Positions 1 to 11,700 of a stretch of 64,000 nucleotides of DNA are shown piece by piece. The notes below the pieces were generated by a model. The model made no database searches and was not told the DNA's origin. It saw only the letters and a program-made list of their open reading frames with translations. Position 1 is the first letter of the stretch; each line of letters starts with the position of its first letter. The translations under genes and the position numbers were made by a program. This DNA is from Glomus cerebriforme (Eukaryota; Glomeromycota; Glomeromycetes; Glomerales; Glomeraceae), in contig QKYT01000227.1 of the NCBI GenBank assembly GCA_003550305.1, forward strand, positions 79,878-143,877, written 5' to 3'.

Positions 1-266
1 AATTAATAAAATAAATATAATAAAATAAATTTAACTAATTTAATCAATTTAACAATCATAACTAATTAACTAATCTAACTATTATAATTATTATAATTTT
101 GGAAAATCTTAATTTAGATTACCAAATTTAATTGATAGACCTATCATTAGCAGTATATTTATTTATTATTTTGCCATTTATATTTATATTAAATTTTTTT
201 TTTTTTCTATTTTTTTTTCTCTTTTATTTTATAAAAATTTATTTTAATATTTTAAGAAGAAAAAAG

Positions 267-615
267 TAATTTATTATCATGATGATGCATCACTATCCTA
301 TTATGTAATCTATTTTATTATGTAACTTATATTATATAATAAATTATATTCTTAGACTTAGTTTTTTATTTTTACTATTTATTCTAGTAATAGAATTTTT
401 TTGGTATTCTATAATTTTTATGCTAAACATATAATATCATATAATTTATAAATTATGTAATTTTTATTTTTTAACAATTTTCTATAAGTATTTATAATAA
501 ATATTATTTATTATTTAATATATTACAAATTAATCAATACTTTAGAATTAATATTTAAAAAATTATTAAAAAAATGCTTAAATTTAATATTTATTAATTA
601 CTATATAAATTTATA
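267..615 (-). repeat. Decayed copy of the 350-bp GGCCGG-core element
   Basis: Read on the minus strand, this stretch aligns along much of its length with the element at 730-1080: the terminal GATGCATC block, the TATAATAAA block and the ACTATTTATTCTAG block occur in the same order. Almost all differences are C-to-T or G-to-A, for example CGCCACCCCACGTGAC read as CACTATCCTATTATGTAAC. The start near 267 is clear; the far end near 615 is a guess because the sequence there is nearly pure A/T. Confidence 0.5.
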
Positions 616-729
616 TTAATTATTTACTAATAAAAAAATACAGTACTTAATAATAGTATTTTGAAAAATTTTGCAAATAAGTTGAATTGACAAAAACAAA
701 TTATTATTATGGGACTATGTGACGACCTG

Positions 730-1080
730 TCGCCATAGCGACCCCTATAATTCCGGCCAAAATTAAGTGATCGGCAAAAAATTATCCTTTTTTGGAATTT
801 TGTGTAACACAAAACTTCGATTTTCGAGAGAAATAAAATTGCCTTTTTTGGGTTGTATAACGTTACATTAATTCCAAATAAGAAAATTCCGGCCGGCGTT
901 ATAAAATTTGCTAAAATTAGTAGTGTGACGAATAACATNTGACAAATAGNNTTTNTCATNCCGAAAAAATTTTAAGTNCCTAGAATAAATAGTAAAAATG
1001 GAAAACTACGTGTGACGCGGGGGGTGACAAATTATTATATAGTATAAGTCACGTGGGGTGGCGATGCATCGCCATGGCGA
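730..1080 (+). mobile_element. Non-autonomous TIR element with GGCCGG core, copy A
   Basis: This block of about 351 bp is bounded by imperfect inverted repeats (CGCCATAGCGACCCC at the left, GGGGTGGCGATGCATCGCC and ATGGCGA at the right). Internally it has TTCCGGCC at about 760 and TTCCGGCCGG at about 887, then a core of about 150 bp containing GTGACAAAT-type motifs, CCGAAAAAAT and TAGAATAAATAGTAAAAATG. The same core occurs at 2485-2830 (minus), 56775-57040 (plus) and, decayed, at 267-615 and 13290-13500. It contains no credible coding sequence; the minus-strand open frame across it is incidental. Several N bases lie in the core. It is most likely a MITE; the family of its transposase is unknown. 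Confidence 0.7.
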
Positions 1081-2484
1081 TAAATTACTTTTTCCTTTTT
1101 TATATTCTAATAATTTTCTATTTAAAGTTTTAATAAATAAAATACATATTGCTACAATAAATTTTATATTAATTAAAGTAAATTTGATATTAGCTAAAAT
1201 TTAATCTAATAATATATTTTTTCATAATAGATAAAGATATAAAATTTAAAGTAAATAATGTTAATTGCTTAATAAAAGAAAATATTAAGTAATATTACAA
1301 AAAATATTAAAATTTGACTATTTTTTATTAAATGATTAAAATCTTTTTAATTTTTCTTTTTGTAAGTTTCAGGTTCAGGGCAGTATAACTATTGAAACTG
1401 TAAGTTTTGCAATAAAATATTATGAATTAGTTGCTTTTTATCTTTTATTAAATTTTACTAACTTTTTAATAAGACTTTAATATAGTTTCATCAAATTACT
1501 ACATTTTGTCATTTTACCTATTTGCTAAATTCTCTAGTTTTGCCAAGTAATCTTACTTTATTTCCTTTGCTTTATAAATTTTATGATTTATATTTACTTA
1601 TTAATCATATGATTTTTTTATGTGATATATTAAAATTTAGTTCTTAACTAATATATTTTTTGAATGATTTATCCAAATTACTATAACTTAATAAATAAAT
1701 AACTAAATAAATAATTATAATAAACCTACAATATTTATTATACTAATTATATAAATTCTACTATACCCAATATTTTATATATTATAATATATATAAATTA
1801 ATAAAAAAATATCAAATTATTAGTATTTTATCAAATTACAAATAATTCAGTAATTGCAAAAAGATAATTTTACTACTATTTAACTTGTCTCAATAAGATA
1901 ATTTTAATGAGTAGTATTTTATTCTATTATAATTATTAGATAATTATCAATTTGATAAAACATAAATAAAAAAAATGCTGAATTGTTAATATTTTATCAA
2001 GTTATGAACTATTCAGTGATTATAAAAGAATAAATTTATTATTATTTAACTTATCTTGATAAGATGATTCTAATAAGTAGTATTTTATTTTTTTATGATT
2101 ATTAAATAGTTTGCAATTTAACAAAATGCAATTTTTTTTAATTTTAATAATTTTAACATATTGAAATTATTTTAGTATTTCAATTAATTAGAAAGGTAAT
2201 GTCAAAATATTAAAATAATTTTAACAATTTTAACATATCAAAATTCTTTAATTTTAGCAAGTAATTTTAATTTATATACTTATAAATTTTTCTTAATAAA
2301 AACTATCTTGAAAGTATTCTTAATTTTAACTTTTAGAATTATAAAAATTAGTCATAAAGAATAAATTCTTATTAACTTGGATTACATGTAAAGTTTTAAT
2401 CCTTTATATTTATTAAGATAATAATATTAATCATTTAATAAATATATATTTTAAGTATTTATTAGATGAAAATTTCTAAGTTTA
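1081..2484. other. AT-rich spacer without genes
   Basis: Apart from the decayed MITE copy at about 1360-1552 this interval holds only A/T-rich sequence. Two similar stretches at about 1800-1945 and 1965-2115 (sharing TTATCAA..TTA and TAATAAGTAGTATTTTAT-like words) suggest an old local duplication of about 165 bp. No open frame of interest was seen. Confidence 0.5.
1360..1552 (+). repeat. Decayed copy of the 240-bp AGGTTGT MITE
   Basis: The block TTTTTAATAAGACTTTAATATAG at about 1463 and the end TTTTGCCAAGTAATCTTA at about 1552 match, in order and orientation, the right half of the MITE at 6765-7004 (TTTTTAATATAACTTTAATATAG and TTTCGGCAAACAACCTTA). Differences are largely C-to-T or G-to-A. 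The left terminus cannot be placed. Confidence 0.45.
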
Positions 2485-2830
2485 CACGGGGTGTCTGGAT
2501 ATATATCACGTGATTTTTACTATATGATAATTTATCATCCCCTCCTGTGTCACACCTTCTATTTCATTTTTTCTATTTATTCTAGAGACAAATTTTTTCA
2601 AGGAATGAAATCCTATTCATCACATATTATTTGTCACGTCCCTAATTTTGGCCGGATTTCATAATGCCGGCCAGAATATCCTTTTTTTTGGAATATTGTA
2701 CTACATTACATGATCCAAAAAGGCAATTTTATTTATGAATTTTGGGTTACATGAAATTCACAAAAAGGCAATTTAGTTGCAGATCATTTAATTCTGGCTG
2801 GAATTATGACTCTGTGTTCAGACACCCGTG
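2485..2830 (-). mobile_element. Non-autonomous TIR element with GGCCGG core, copy B
   Basis: The ends are inverted repeats (CACGGGGTGTCTGGA at the left; TCAGACACCCGTG at the right) and each is flanked by TA, compatible with a TA target duplication. The interior is the reverse complement of the element at 730-1080 over nearly its whole length, including GGCCGG sites at about 2650-2675, AAAGGCAATTT blocks and the GTGACAAAT/AGAATAAATAG core. Its termini are different from those of copy A. There is no coding sequence. Confidence 0.75.
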
Positions 2831-2832
2831 TA

Positions 2833-4400
2833 CAAATAGAAATTGCCTTATTAGATAATCATATTTAATAAATACAAGTTAAATATTTATTTAATTTGCT
2901 AATATTTGATTTACTGGATTATTCCTTAAATAGTAAGCAATTGTGAGCAAATTTACCCACAATTTTACTGTAAATTCAGCTCTTATCTATTTTTAAAAAT
3001 AAAAAGTTATTTCAAAAAAAAAATTTCTAAATAAATTAATGTTTATAATATATAATAACAAGTATTAATTTACTGATTATATTAAAAAAATAACTTATTG
3101 ATAAATATTATGCATTTTTAAAAATAATTGTAATTTTAAAAAAAAATATTTTTAAATTTAACAATCTCAATAGAATTTAATTGTAATTATATAAAACCTT
3201 AGTACAATATTTAGAATTTATTATAAGAAATAATTTTTATTAATTGTATTTTTTAATTTTAGATGTACAATTTTGATTTTTCATAATATTTTAAAAAATG
3301 AATAATTTCATAAAATTTATCAATAAAAATGCAATTGATACTACTTATTTTTTTTAAAATTCAAAAAATAGTTAAAAAGTTAAATTCTGATTTTATAAGT
3401 AAAACAAATTGATTTAAATTATAAAAATTTTATTTTTTTTTAATTTATATCATTTAATATTTATTTGAGCATGATAATCTTTAAAACAATTACTCTTATT
3501 ATAGCATAAAGGTTACATTATATTTGTATTCACTTTTTATATTATCATTATTAGTATCATTTGTTAATGAAATATTTTTTGAAAATTTAGCAGTATAAAA
3601 TATTTATATTCATTTTCTAAAATTTCTTGTGAAGTTTCCATTATAAAAAAAAATAAAAAAAATTAAAATTAAAAAAAAAAATAAAAAAAAATAAAGAAAA
3701 TTAAAATTAATAAAAAAAATAAAAAAATACTAAAATTCTAAAATTCTAAAGCTTTAACTTTTGGCTTAATTTGTAGTTTTATTTTGAAAATTTATTAAAT
3801 AGCTAATAATAGACTTAATAGTTAAAATGTAGATTAATATAATTTAGCTAAAATTAAAATTTTTTTTATTGGATCAATCATTTTATTTTATGAATTACAA
3901 GTAAATTTCTGCAAAACTCTTTAAGAAATAAAAATAAAAAAAAGATTTATTTATATAGCAATTCTAACTGAGATTGTCTAATGAGAATATCAGAGTTGCA
4001 AATCTTATTTCAATTATGTTAAATATGAATGCTAAAGCTATGTTTATTTCAAAAATACTAATAAATTATCAATAAAAATTCAGAATAAATTTATATTATA
4101 AAATAAAAATAGTTAAAAAATAGTAACTGAATAATTAATTAGTTGAAAGAATAAAAAATTAGTTTAAAATAATTACAAAATTAATAAGAAATTATATTAT
4201 TATAAGTATATAAGTCCAAATTATTTAGCAAAAAATTACAATAGATTTTCTTTAAAATATTAAAAAGAATGAAAGAAAAAATAAAAAAGAATAGGAAAGC
4301 AGATAGCTAAATATAAATTCTAATAGAATAGTTTATTTATAAAAAATAAAATTACAGATCATAAATATTATAAATTAAATAATTTAAATACTAGATTAGA
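2833..4400. other. AT-rich desert
   Basis: No gene, RNA or element with recognisable ends was seen. An A-rich low-complexity patch of AAATAAAAAAAATT-type words lies at about 3640-3730. From about 4400 simple words such as GTTAAATTAAATT repeat. Confidence 0.5.
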
Positions 4401-4570
4401 GTTCTTAATGAGTTGAATCAAGTCAAACCAAATTATATTATAATTAAGTTATTTAAATTTATTTGAATTGAGTTAAATTAAATTAAATTAAATTAGTAAA
4501 AATTTAAAATTAAATTGAATTAAGTTAAGTTAAGTTAAATTAAATTAAATCAAATAAAAATTAAAATTAA
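4400..4570. repeat. TTAAATTAAA-type simple repeat
   Basis: GAGTTGAATCAAGT at about 4410 leads into repeated TTAAATTAAA and AAGTTAAGTT words. An inverted counterpart (ACTTGATTCAACTC at about 6373) lies 2 kb to the right, beyond the T-rich array, so the two may be the arms of one degraded element; the sequence is too simple to be sure. Confidence 0.4.
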
Positions 4571-4979
4571 TTAAATCTTATATTTAATAAAATTATTTTT
4601 CTTATATATATTTTTATTATAAAAAATAATTTATTTTAATTATAAAATATTATAATATATATGTTTACAAATTATTTTTTTATTATAACTTTAAATATAA
4701 AATATGAATTGTTTTTCCTGCAAGATTACACCTTTTATGAGTTACAAGATTTGTTCTATCTAAAAATGCTTTTTCAATTAATATATTAGTAGCTAAAAAT
4801 ATATAAAAAAATATAATATATTAAAATTAAAATATTAATATATAATATTTAATAAAAAAATATATTTAATATCTCGAATAGTAAGAAAATCACAAGCTAT
4901 TGTTATCAAATAAGGATATTGAGATTTATTTACCTATAAATAAATAATAAATATAAATATTTAAATTTAAAATAAAAAA

Positions 4980-5443
4980 TATTAATATATAATATTAAAA
5001 TTAAATTTTTGCTTTTATTTTATTTTATTTTTTTTATATTATTATTAATTTATTCTTTTTTTATTTTTTCTATAAGTTCTCTATTTAGTTTATTTTTTTG
5101 ATCTTAGAATAATAATATCAGTTGTTAAATTTTTACAGAATTCAGTATATTAGTTTAATTTTTTTTTATCTTTATTTATTTAATTTATTCTTATTCTTAC
5201 TTTTTTTTTTTATAGGTTCTCTTAAATGATTTATTTTTTTAACCTTAAAATAATAATATTAGTTAGTAGATTTCTATTAGGGTTCCTTAAATTCAAATCA
5301 AATCAAATATGAAGCCAATTTGAATTTGCAAATTTAAATTAAATGTTAAATGTTAAATCAAATTGTATATATCTAATTTCTACAGAAATTGATATATTAA
5401 TTTAATTTTTTTTTTCATTTTATTTATTTAATTTATTCTTATT

Positions 5444-5506
<63 letters not shown>

Positions 5507-6230
5507 CTTGAATAGTTTATTCTTTTGACTTTTATAAATTAGCAGACTTTTATAAAATTTAGTATGTTATTTTAATATTTTTTTTTCATTTTTATTTATA
5601 TTAATTTATTCTTACTTATTTTTACCTCCTTTTTTTTTTATAGATTCTTTGAAGTTTAGATTTGTTTATTTTTTNTTTTTAAAATGACAATATAGATTAG
5701 TAAAGATTTTTATAAAATTTGATATATTAGTTTGAATTTTTTTTTTATTTTTATTTATTTTAATTTATTCTTACTTACTTTTTTTTTTGTAAGTTTTCTT
5801 GAATAGTTCGTTCTTTAAACTTTAGAATAGTAATATTAGTATATTAATAATATTAATTTTTCTTATTAGTTTTATTTTATTTATTTTTACTTATTTATTT
5901 TTTTTTTTTTTTTTTTTAATTTTTATATTTTTAGATTTGATAAGTAATGTTAGAATGGTAATTTGGTTTTTTATAAAAAAACTAAATTTTATTTTTTTTT
6001 GAAAATTTCTTGAATCATTTAGTTTTAGTTTATTTTTTTTAATCTTAGAACAGAAATTTTAGCAGACTTTTTAAAATTTAATATATTAAAATATTTTTCT
6101 TTTTTATTATATTTTTAATTATTTCTTTCATTTTCTTTTTGTAAATTTGGATTTTCAGGTTAAAAGATCATAGAATTTTATTTGAATAAGTGATATAAAG
6201 TAATAGAGTAATTTTTCATTATAATTAACT
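4980..6230. repeat. Degenerate T-rich tandem array
   Basis: A unit of roughly 120-250 bp recurs about six times. Each starts with a T-rich tract and TAATTTATTCTTA, continues TTTTTATAGGTTCT(C/T)T and GTTTATTTTTTT, then (A/C)TTAGAATAATAATAT(T/C)AG, and ends in TTTTACAGAATT(T/C)AGTATATTAG. Units begin near 5040, 5175, 5425, 5595, 5755 and 5880. Copies differ in length mainly through the poly-T tracts. No coding potential is seen. Confidence 0.6.
5449..5506. repeat. Poly-T tract of about 58 nt
   Basis: An uninterrupted run of T inside the tandem array. It may be the length-unstable T tract of one repeat unit or an old poly-A tail of a minus-strand retroelement; the array context favours the first. 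Assembly length is uncertain for a homopolymer this long. Confidence 0.7.
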
Positions 6231-6764
6231 AATTTTTTTTTTTTTTTTTTCTTTTTGATTTTATATTTATATATAAAGATCAAATTAAACTTGTAAATCA
6301 ATAAGTCAAATTAAGTCTGACTTGTAATTTAATTTGTAATTTAATTTATGATCACAAGTTAAAAATTTTATTAACTTGATTCAACTCAATTCAATTTAAT
6401 TCATAATTCAATCCAAATTGATTCAATTTATCCAAAAATCTATATCAAATTATACAAATAAGTTCTAAAATTAAAATATGAAAAGAAAATTGAAATAATA
6501 ATGAAAAAGAAGTTTAATTAAAAGCTAATATAAGATCAAAATTATAAGATAAATTAATTACTGAAATATGAAAATTAATAGTAGTTGTATTAGATATGTA
6601 AAATACAATTAAGAATATATAAAAAAAATTAAATAAATAGAGAAAAAAAATAAAAAATTTAAGAAAAAAAATATATAATAATAGTAAAATTACTATTATT
6701 ATAAATTTATGATAAAAATAAATACAATAAAAATTGGGATGAAGAAATGAAATATACACTGGTA

Positions 6765-7004
6765 AGGTTGTCTGCCTAAACCTTTTCAAAATCCTACGAT
6801 TAGTTTCGTCAAAATTTTACTATAGATTTATTATAGTTTCGGCAGAGTTTTGGCAGTTTTAGCAATTATAATAGGTTTCAGCAGTTTCGCTTTTCTCCAG
6901 AGTTTCACCAGTTTTTTAATATAACTTTAATATAGTTTTGGCAGAATTTCACTTTTCGGTGAAATGCCATCTTGCCTAAACCCCTAGGTTTCGGCAAACA
7001 ACCT
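6765..7004. mobile_element. 240-bp MITE with AGGTTGT termini and TA duplication
   Basis: Inverted ends AGGTTGTCTGCCTAAACC (6765) and GGTTTCGGCAAACAACCT (7004) pair over about 18 bp and are flanked on each side by TA, the expected target duplication of Tc1/mariner or pogo-type transposition. The interior repeats TTTCGGCAG/GTTTCGC words and has a short internal inverted repeat (CACTTTTCGGTGAAATG). No open frame. A decayed copy lies at about 1360-1552. Confidence 0.75.
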
Positions 7005-7783
7005 TATACACTAGTTAAAATTAGTACTATTAGGTATATATTGGATATCCAATATGTGTGAAACATTTGTAGAATATATTTATGGTATTTGTAATTTATA
7101 TATATAATTTTTCAGATTAATTTATAATTTTAATTCAAACAAAAAAAACAAAAAATAGATTGTATTAAAATTGATAAAATTTATTTATTAGGTAATATAT
7201 TTAATTAAAAACAAAAAAATAAATTCTATATAAAATCAAATCTAAATTTAATAAATTGTGGATAAATATATACTATATAAATTAATTATACTGTAAGTAA
7301 CATACTAATAAAATTGGATTTTAATTACATGGTTAATGTATTCACTTGTTTGCTTATTTATTTTCATTATATTCAATTTGACCATTTAATGAAAGTAACA
7401 TTATTCTAAATAGGTTGTTTGAAAAGGAACAATAATAAAAAAAAGGTAGTAAAAGAATATTAGTAGAAGAAAAGAAATAAAAGTTAGTAATAGAAATTAA
7501 TTAGTATAGAAGGAAAGAGAAATATTAGTAGTAGGAGAACGTTGATGAAATATATTAATAGGTTTATTAGTAAGAAAATAAGAAGGAACATTAAATAGAA
7601 AAATGTCTACCCTTGATATAGAAAGTACTTAGAAACTAACTTTTCTCCTGATTAATGAGATTCTAATAAATCAAAAGAGGCTAACCTATTGGGTACAAGA
7701 ATCCTACAACTTTATCCCTAGGTAGTCAAAAATCTTAGATAGTTTCAAATCACAGCAAACATGAAAAGATAAACTATATATAA
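7005..7783. other. AT-rich spacer
   Basis: No gene seen. The stretch 7440-7760 is slightly richer in G on the plus strand (AGTAGAAGAAAAG, AGGAACATTAAATAG) and might be the remnant of a coding sequence, but no frame stays open and no family could be recognised. Confidence 0.4.
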
Positions 7784-8731
7784 TGCTCGACAACAAGTTA
7801 CCAGTCACCTATAAATTGAAATAATTATTGCACAAATATATTCCTATGTAAACATTTTTTTTAATAATTAATTTACTTTTTATAGTATAAGTAAAGTTAA
7901 TCATTAAGTTAAAATATACTTTTGCCAAAAATTATATAAAATTTAAATAAATATTGATCATTATATTTTAAATTTTATTAGAAAAATTAGCATTTTAATA
8001 GAAATTTTTAAGTATTATTAAAATTTAAAATAATTTGTAATATTATAATATTTTTTTTAAATCAAATTATTTGTTATAATTTATAATATATTATTACAAA
8101 GTATTATTAAAATCAATGAAATAACCAGTAAGTTACATATATTTAATAATGATATTTTTCATTTATTAATTTAATTATTTGTAAATTATTGAGTTAAAGA
8201 ATAAATTATAATTTTAAATTTTGATTATTATAAAAAAGTTAAAAAATAAATAGTAAGATTTATATATTTTTAATAAAAAAATTTTGGCCAAATTTAGTTT
8301 ATTAGATCTGGCTAAAATTTGGTAAGTAATTTAGTAATAATTTACAAATGATCAGCAAATGCCAATTAAAAGTACGTAATTTGCCAACTATTTTATTAAT
8401 TTTGATGATATTTTATAATAATATATTATAAATTATATTAAATAATTTTATTTTAAAAAAAAATATTATAATAATACAAATTATTTTAATATTATAATAA
8501 TACTTAAAATTTCTATTAAAATACTAATTTTTCTAATAAAACCTAAAATATATTAATCAATTTTTATTAAAATTTCATATAATTTTTAACGAAAATATAT
8601 TTTAACTTGATGATCAACTTTACTTATACTATAAAAAGTAAGTTAATTATTAAAAAAAAATATTTTTATAGGAATATATTTGTGCAATGATTATCTTAAT
8701 TTATAGATAATCGGTAACTTGTTGCCAGACA
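7784..8731. mobile_element. Foldback element with arms of about 350 bp
   Basis: The sequence from 7784 to about 8140 reappears in inverted orientation from 8731 back to about 8376. Shared blocks in order include CAACAAGTTACC, TTGCACAAATATATTCCTAT, TTTTTATAGTATAAGTAAAG, GAAAAATTAG..TTTTAATAGAAATTTT, and TTATAATTTATAATATATTATTA. Arms differ by scattered transitions and small indels; the loop is about 235 bp. No transposase frame is present, so it is non-autonomous. A convincing target duplication was not found. A transcript through it would form a long hairpin. Confidence 0.8.
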
Positions 8732-8734
8732 CTG

Positions 8735-11700
8735 TAGCAATAAAAAAAAATATTAAATAGTGAAAATGTTATATGATACTGGATCAGAAGATGTTAGATA
8801 AAGCATAAGGGCCAGTTTGCACTAAGGAAAGTTGTATCACTTTCTATCTTTATAAATCTTACATTCTTATATGACAAGTTATATTTTTCTTTATATAGAG
8901 AGTATATACATGATTTATAAGATGTATTTATCATTTAATTAATACTAATACAATAAATACATTTAACTTATTTTAAAAAAAATATTATAAATTTATTTAT
9001 AATTTTAAATTCAATAATATAACAAATACATGGTATAAATAAGAATCACTAAATTAATAAAAGATTATTTAAAAAAATATATAAAATTTTAATTTCTTGA
9101 TTTATATATATAAATAATGTAAAAATTATATTATCTTTTATATATATAAGTTATTTAATATATACTTTGTATTTGCTATAATTATAAAAAAAATATATAT
9201 ATATTATTAATAAATACTTCAATTTAAATATTAATTGTTATCAAAACTAAAATTATAAATTACATAATTATGTATTTACTATTATATATGATCATATATG
9301 TTATATATAGTAAATTTGAATACAAACTTTGAATTAATATAAAAAGTTATTATAAAAAAAAATTATCTAATTTTTAGAATTTTTATATAATGGCCAAAAA
9401 ATAAGGCAAGATATTTTTTATTAAAGTAAATTATAAATTATTAAAGTATATATATACATATATTAATATAATATATTAATAAATATAATTTATTAAGCAA
9501 ATTAACAGAAAATTAAGAATTTTTATTTTTAAAAATTTTTATATCATATATAGTTAAATGAAAAGTCTTAAGATGCAAAATCTCTTCTGATAAAGTGAAA
9601 GAAAAGCTTAAGATTAACTTATGAAGTAGTATTATAGTCAAATTTAAAAATAAGTATTACTTTAGAATATTTGAGAATCATATTTGGATCATAGTTGGCA
9701 GACTTGGAGGTACTTGTCTTTTAGCATATTTTGTTCTAAACTGGTTTAGCGCAGGTGAGATATGATAGCTTTGTCTGTTCTATAAATATTATATTAGATA
9801 AACAACTATTTTATCATAAGATTAATGAATATAATATGAACATAATCATAATTTAGATAGCATATACAGTAAATACTTATAGAATCTTATGAAAATCAGG
9901 TTTAAAAAGGATAGAAAAGGATTCTTTTCAATTTCTTGAATTGTTAACAGTTGAAAATTACAAAATTCAGCAGAAAAATTATATTTATCAAGAATTTACT
10001 GAAAAAATGCATAAATATAATTAGTTAATATACTAGCAAAATATTAACTACATTGATGCTGTACTTACATTCTTTTTAGATTCATTTCTTATATTAGTCC
10101 TGTCAATAAAATTTTCTCAAAAATAAAAAACTTGAAATCATTTCTAAACAGATTATGATTAGTATATTAATTTGTTTTATTTTCTGACATTCAAAAATTA
10201 TAATTTGTGTTTAAAAATATAACAAATACAAAACTAATGTTTTACCATCTTCTTCATTAAGCAAATCAATACTGTGATTACTCAGAATTTGTTAGATAAA
10301 GTTTTTTTAGATTTATTTGATCATTAGAAAAGAAAATTATCAATGCGATTTTAAATTGCCTTTCTTATTTTTTTTGTTAATCTTTTATTAATAGAAGTCT
10401 AGTAAGATGTAAAGAAATTTAGAATATATAAGACTTGGATATAATACATATGCTACAACAAGTAAATCATATTTTAATAAACTTTTTTCTTTTTAAGGAT
10501 ATGATTATTTTGTGATTTGTTATAATAATTGTTTATTACTTCTGTATAATGGTCACTTTTATAATTTCGTTCAAGTTAAATAAGTTTTCAATTATCTTTA
10601 AAAATTTCAAGACTCACATTAAGTACAGAGTATCAAGTTGATAGACTTATCTTCTTTGACTTGTAATTAAACTTTTTAAAAAATGCCATCAGTATTGATT
10701 TTTCTTTAATATAAATATAATTGCTTTTTTGTGAAAGTGATATATTATATATATGAATACTATGCCAGATTACAGATAAACTATATAATGAATAATTTTT
10801 ACTTTATCTAAAATTATTACTCAAATAGATAAATATAAAAATGTGAAGTATGTAAAATCTTGTAATATATAATGTAAAATATTATACATCTGAAATGTAT
10901 GATAAGTTATATCAAAATATCAAAATTATCTACCTGATCATACCATCTGAGATAAAACAAAAGGAATCTAATTAGTTCATTATTATTAGTAATTATTTGT
11001 TTATTATTTAATATGATAAAAAATTTTCTCTTTGCTCTTTTTTTTTCTTTCATGTTTTAAAAGTTTTTAGATATTTAATAAAGTTAAATATTTTTCACTA
11101 GTAACAGAATTTCAGATATAAAATATTATTATAAATCTAAAATATTTCATAAATAAATGTGTTTTATAGAGATTTTACAATATAATTTTAGTATTTGGTC
11201 ATATTAAACAGGTGAAAAATGCTTAAAAAAAGCTGTTTATGAAGTATGGAAATACTTGTATATTTAATTTATATTAATTTTTATGAAGTTATATTAATTT
11301 TTTTTTATAATACTAAGATGTATTTATTTTTTACTTTAAGTTATAATTTGAATTTTAAACACTTTGGTCAAGAGAAACAAGTGAAATAAGTTTAAGTAGT
11401 ATTATTCAACAATCTATATATATTGATTTTTATAGAACTAGCTTAAATATTTATGGAGGTATAATTTTTTTTTTGTAATAATACTAAAATACATTTTTTA
11501 ATAAAAATTTCATAAATTTCATATAATATGATAATATTTAATAAAATGCAAATGAACTTTTATCTAATAAAATTATAAAAAAATACAAAAATTTTTTCTA
11601 AGATAAACATTATGAGAAATCAAATTTATGATAGTCAAGCAAATTAACATTTATAGTTATACTTTAAAACAATATATTTGGCATAATCTGTCACACATTT

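Noticed and set aside
627..959. 110-codon minus-strand open frame
   Set aside because: It lies almost wholly inside the non-coding 350-bp element and includes unresolved bases.
6514..6789. 91-codon minus-strand frame rich in Phe, Ile and Tyr
   Set aside because: It comes from A/T-rich sequence and runs into a MITE; hydrophobic composition is expected from poly-A/T codons.
10190..10690. Possible decayed protein coding sequence on the minus strand
   Set aside because: Short peptide-like stretches appear, but I could match none to a family, and the frame changes every few codons.
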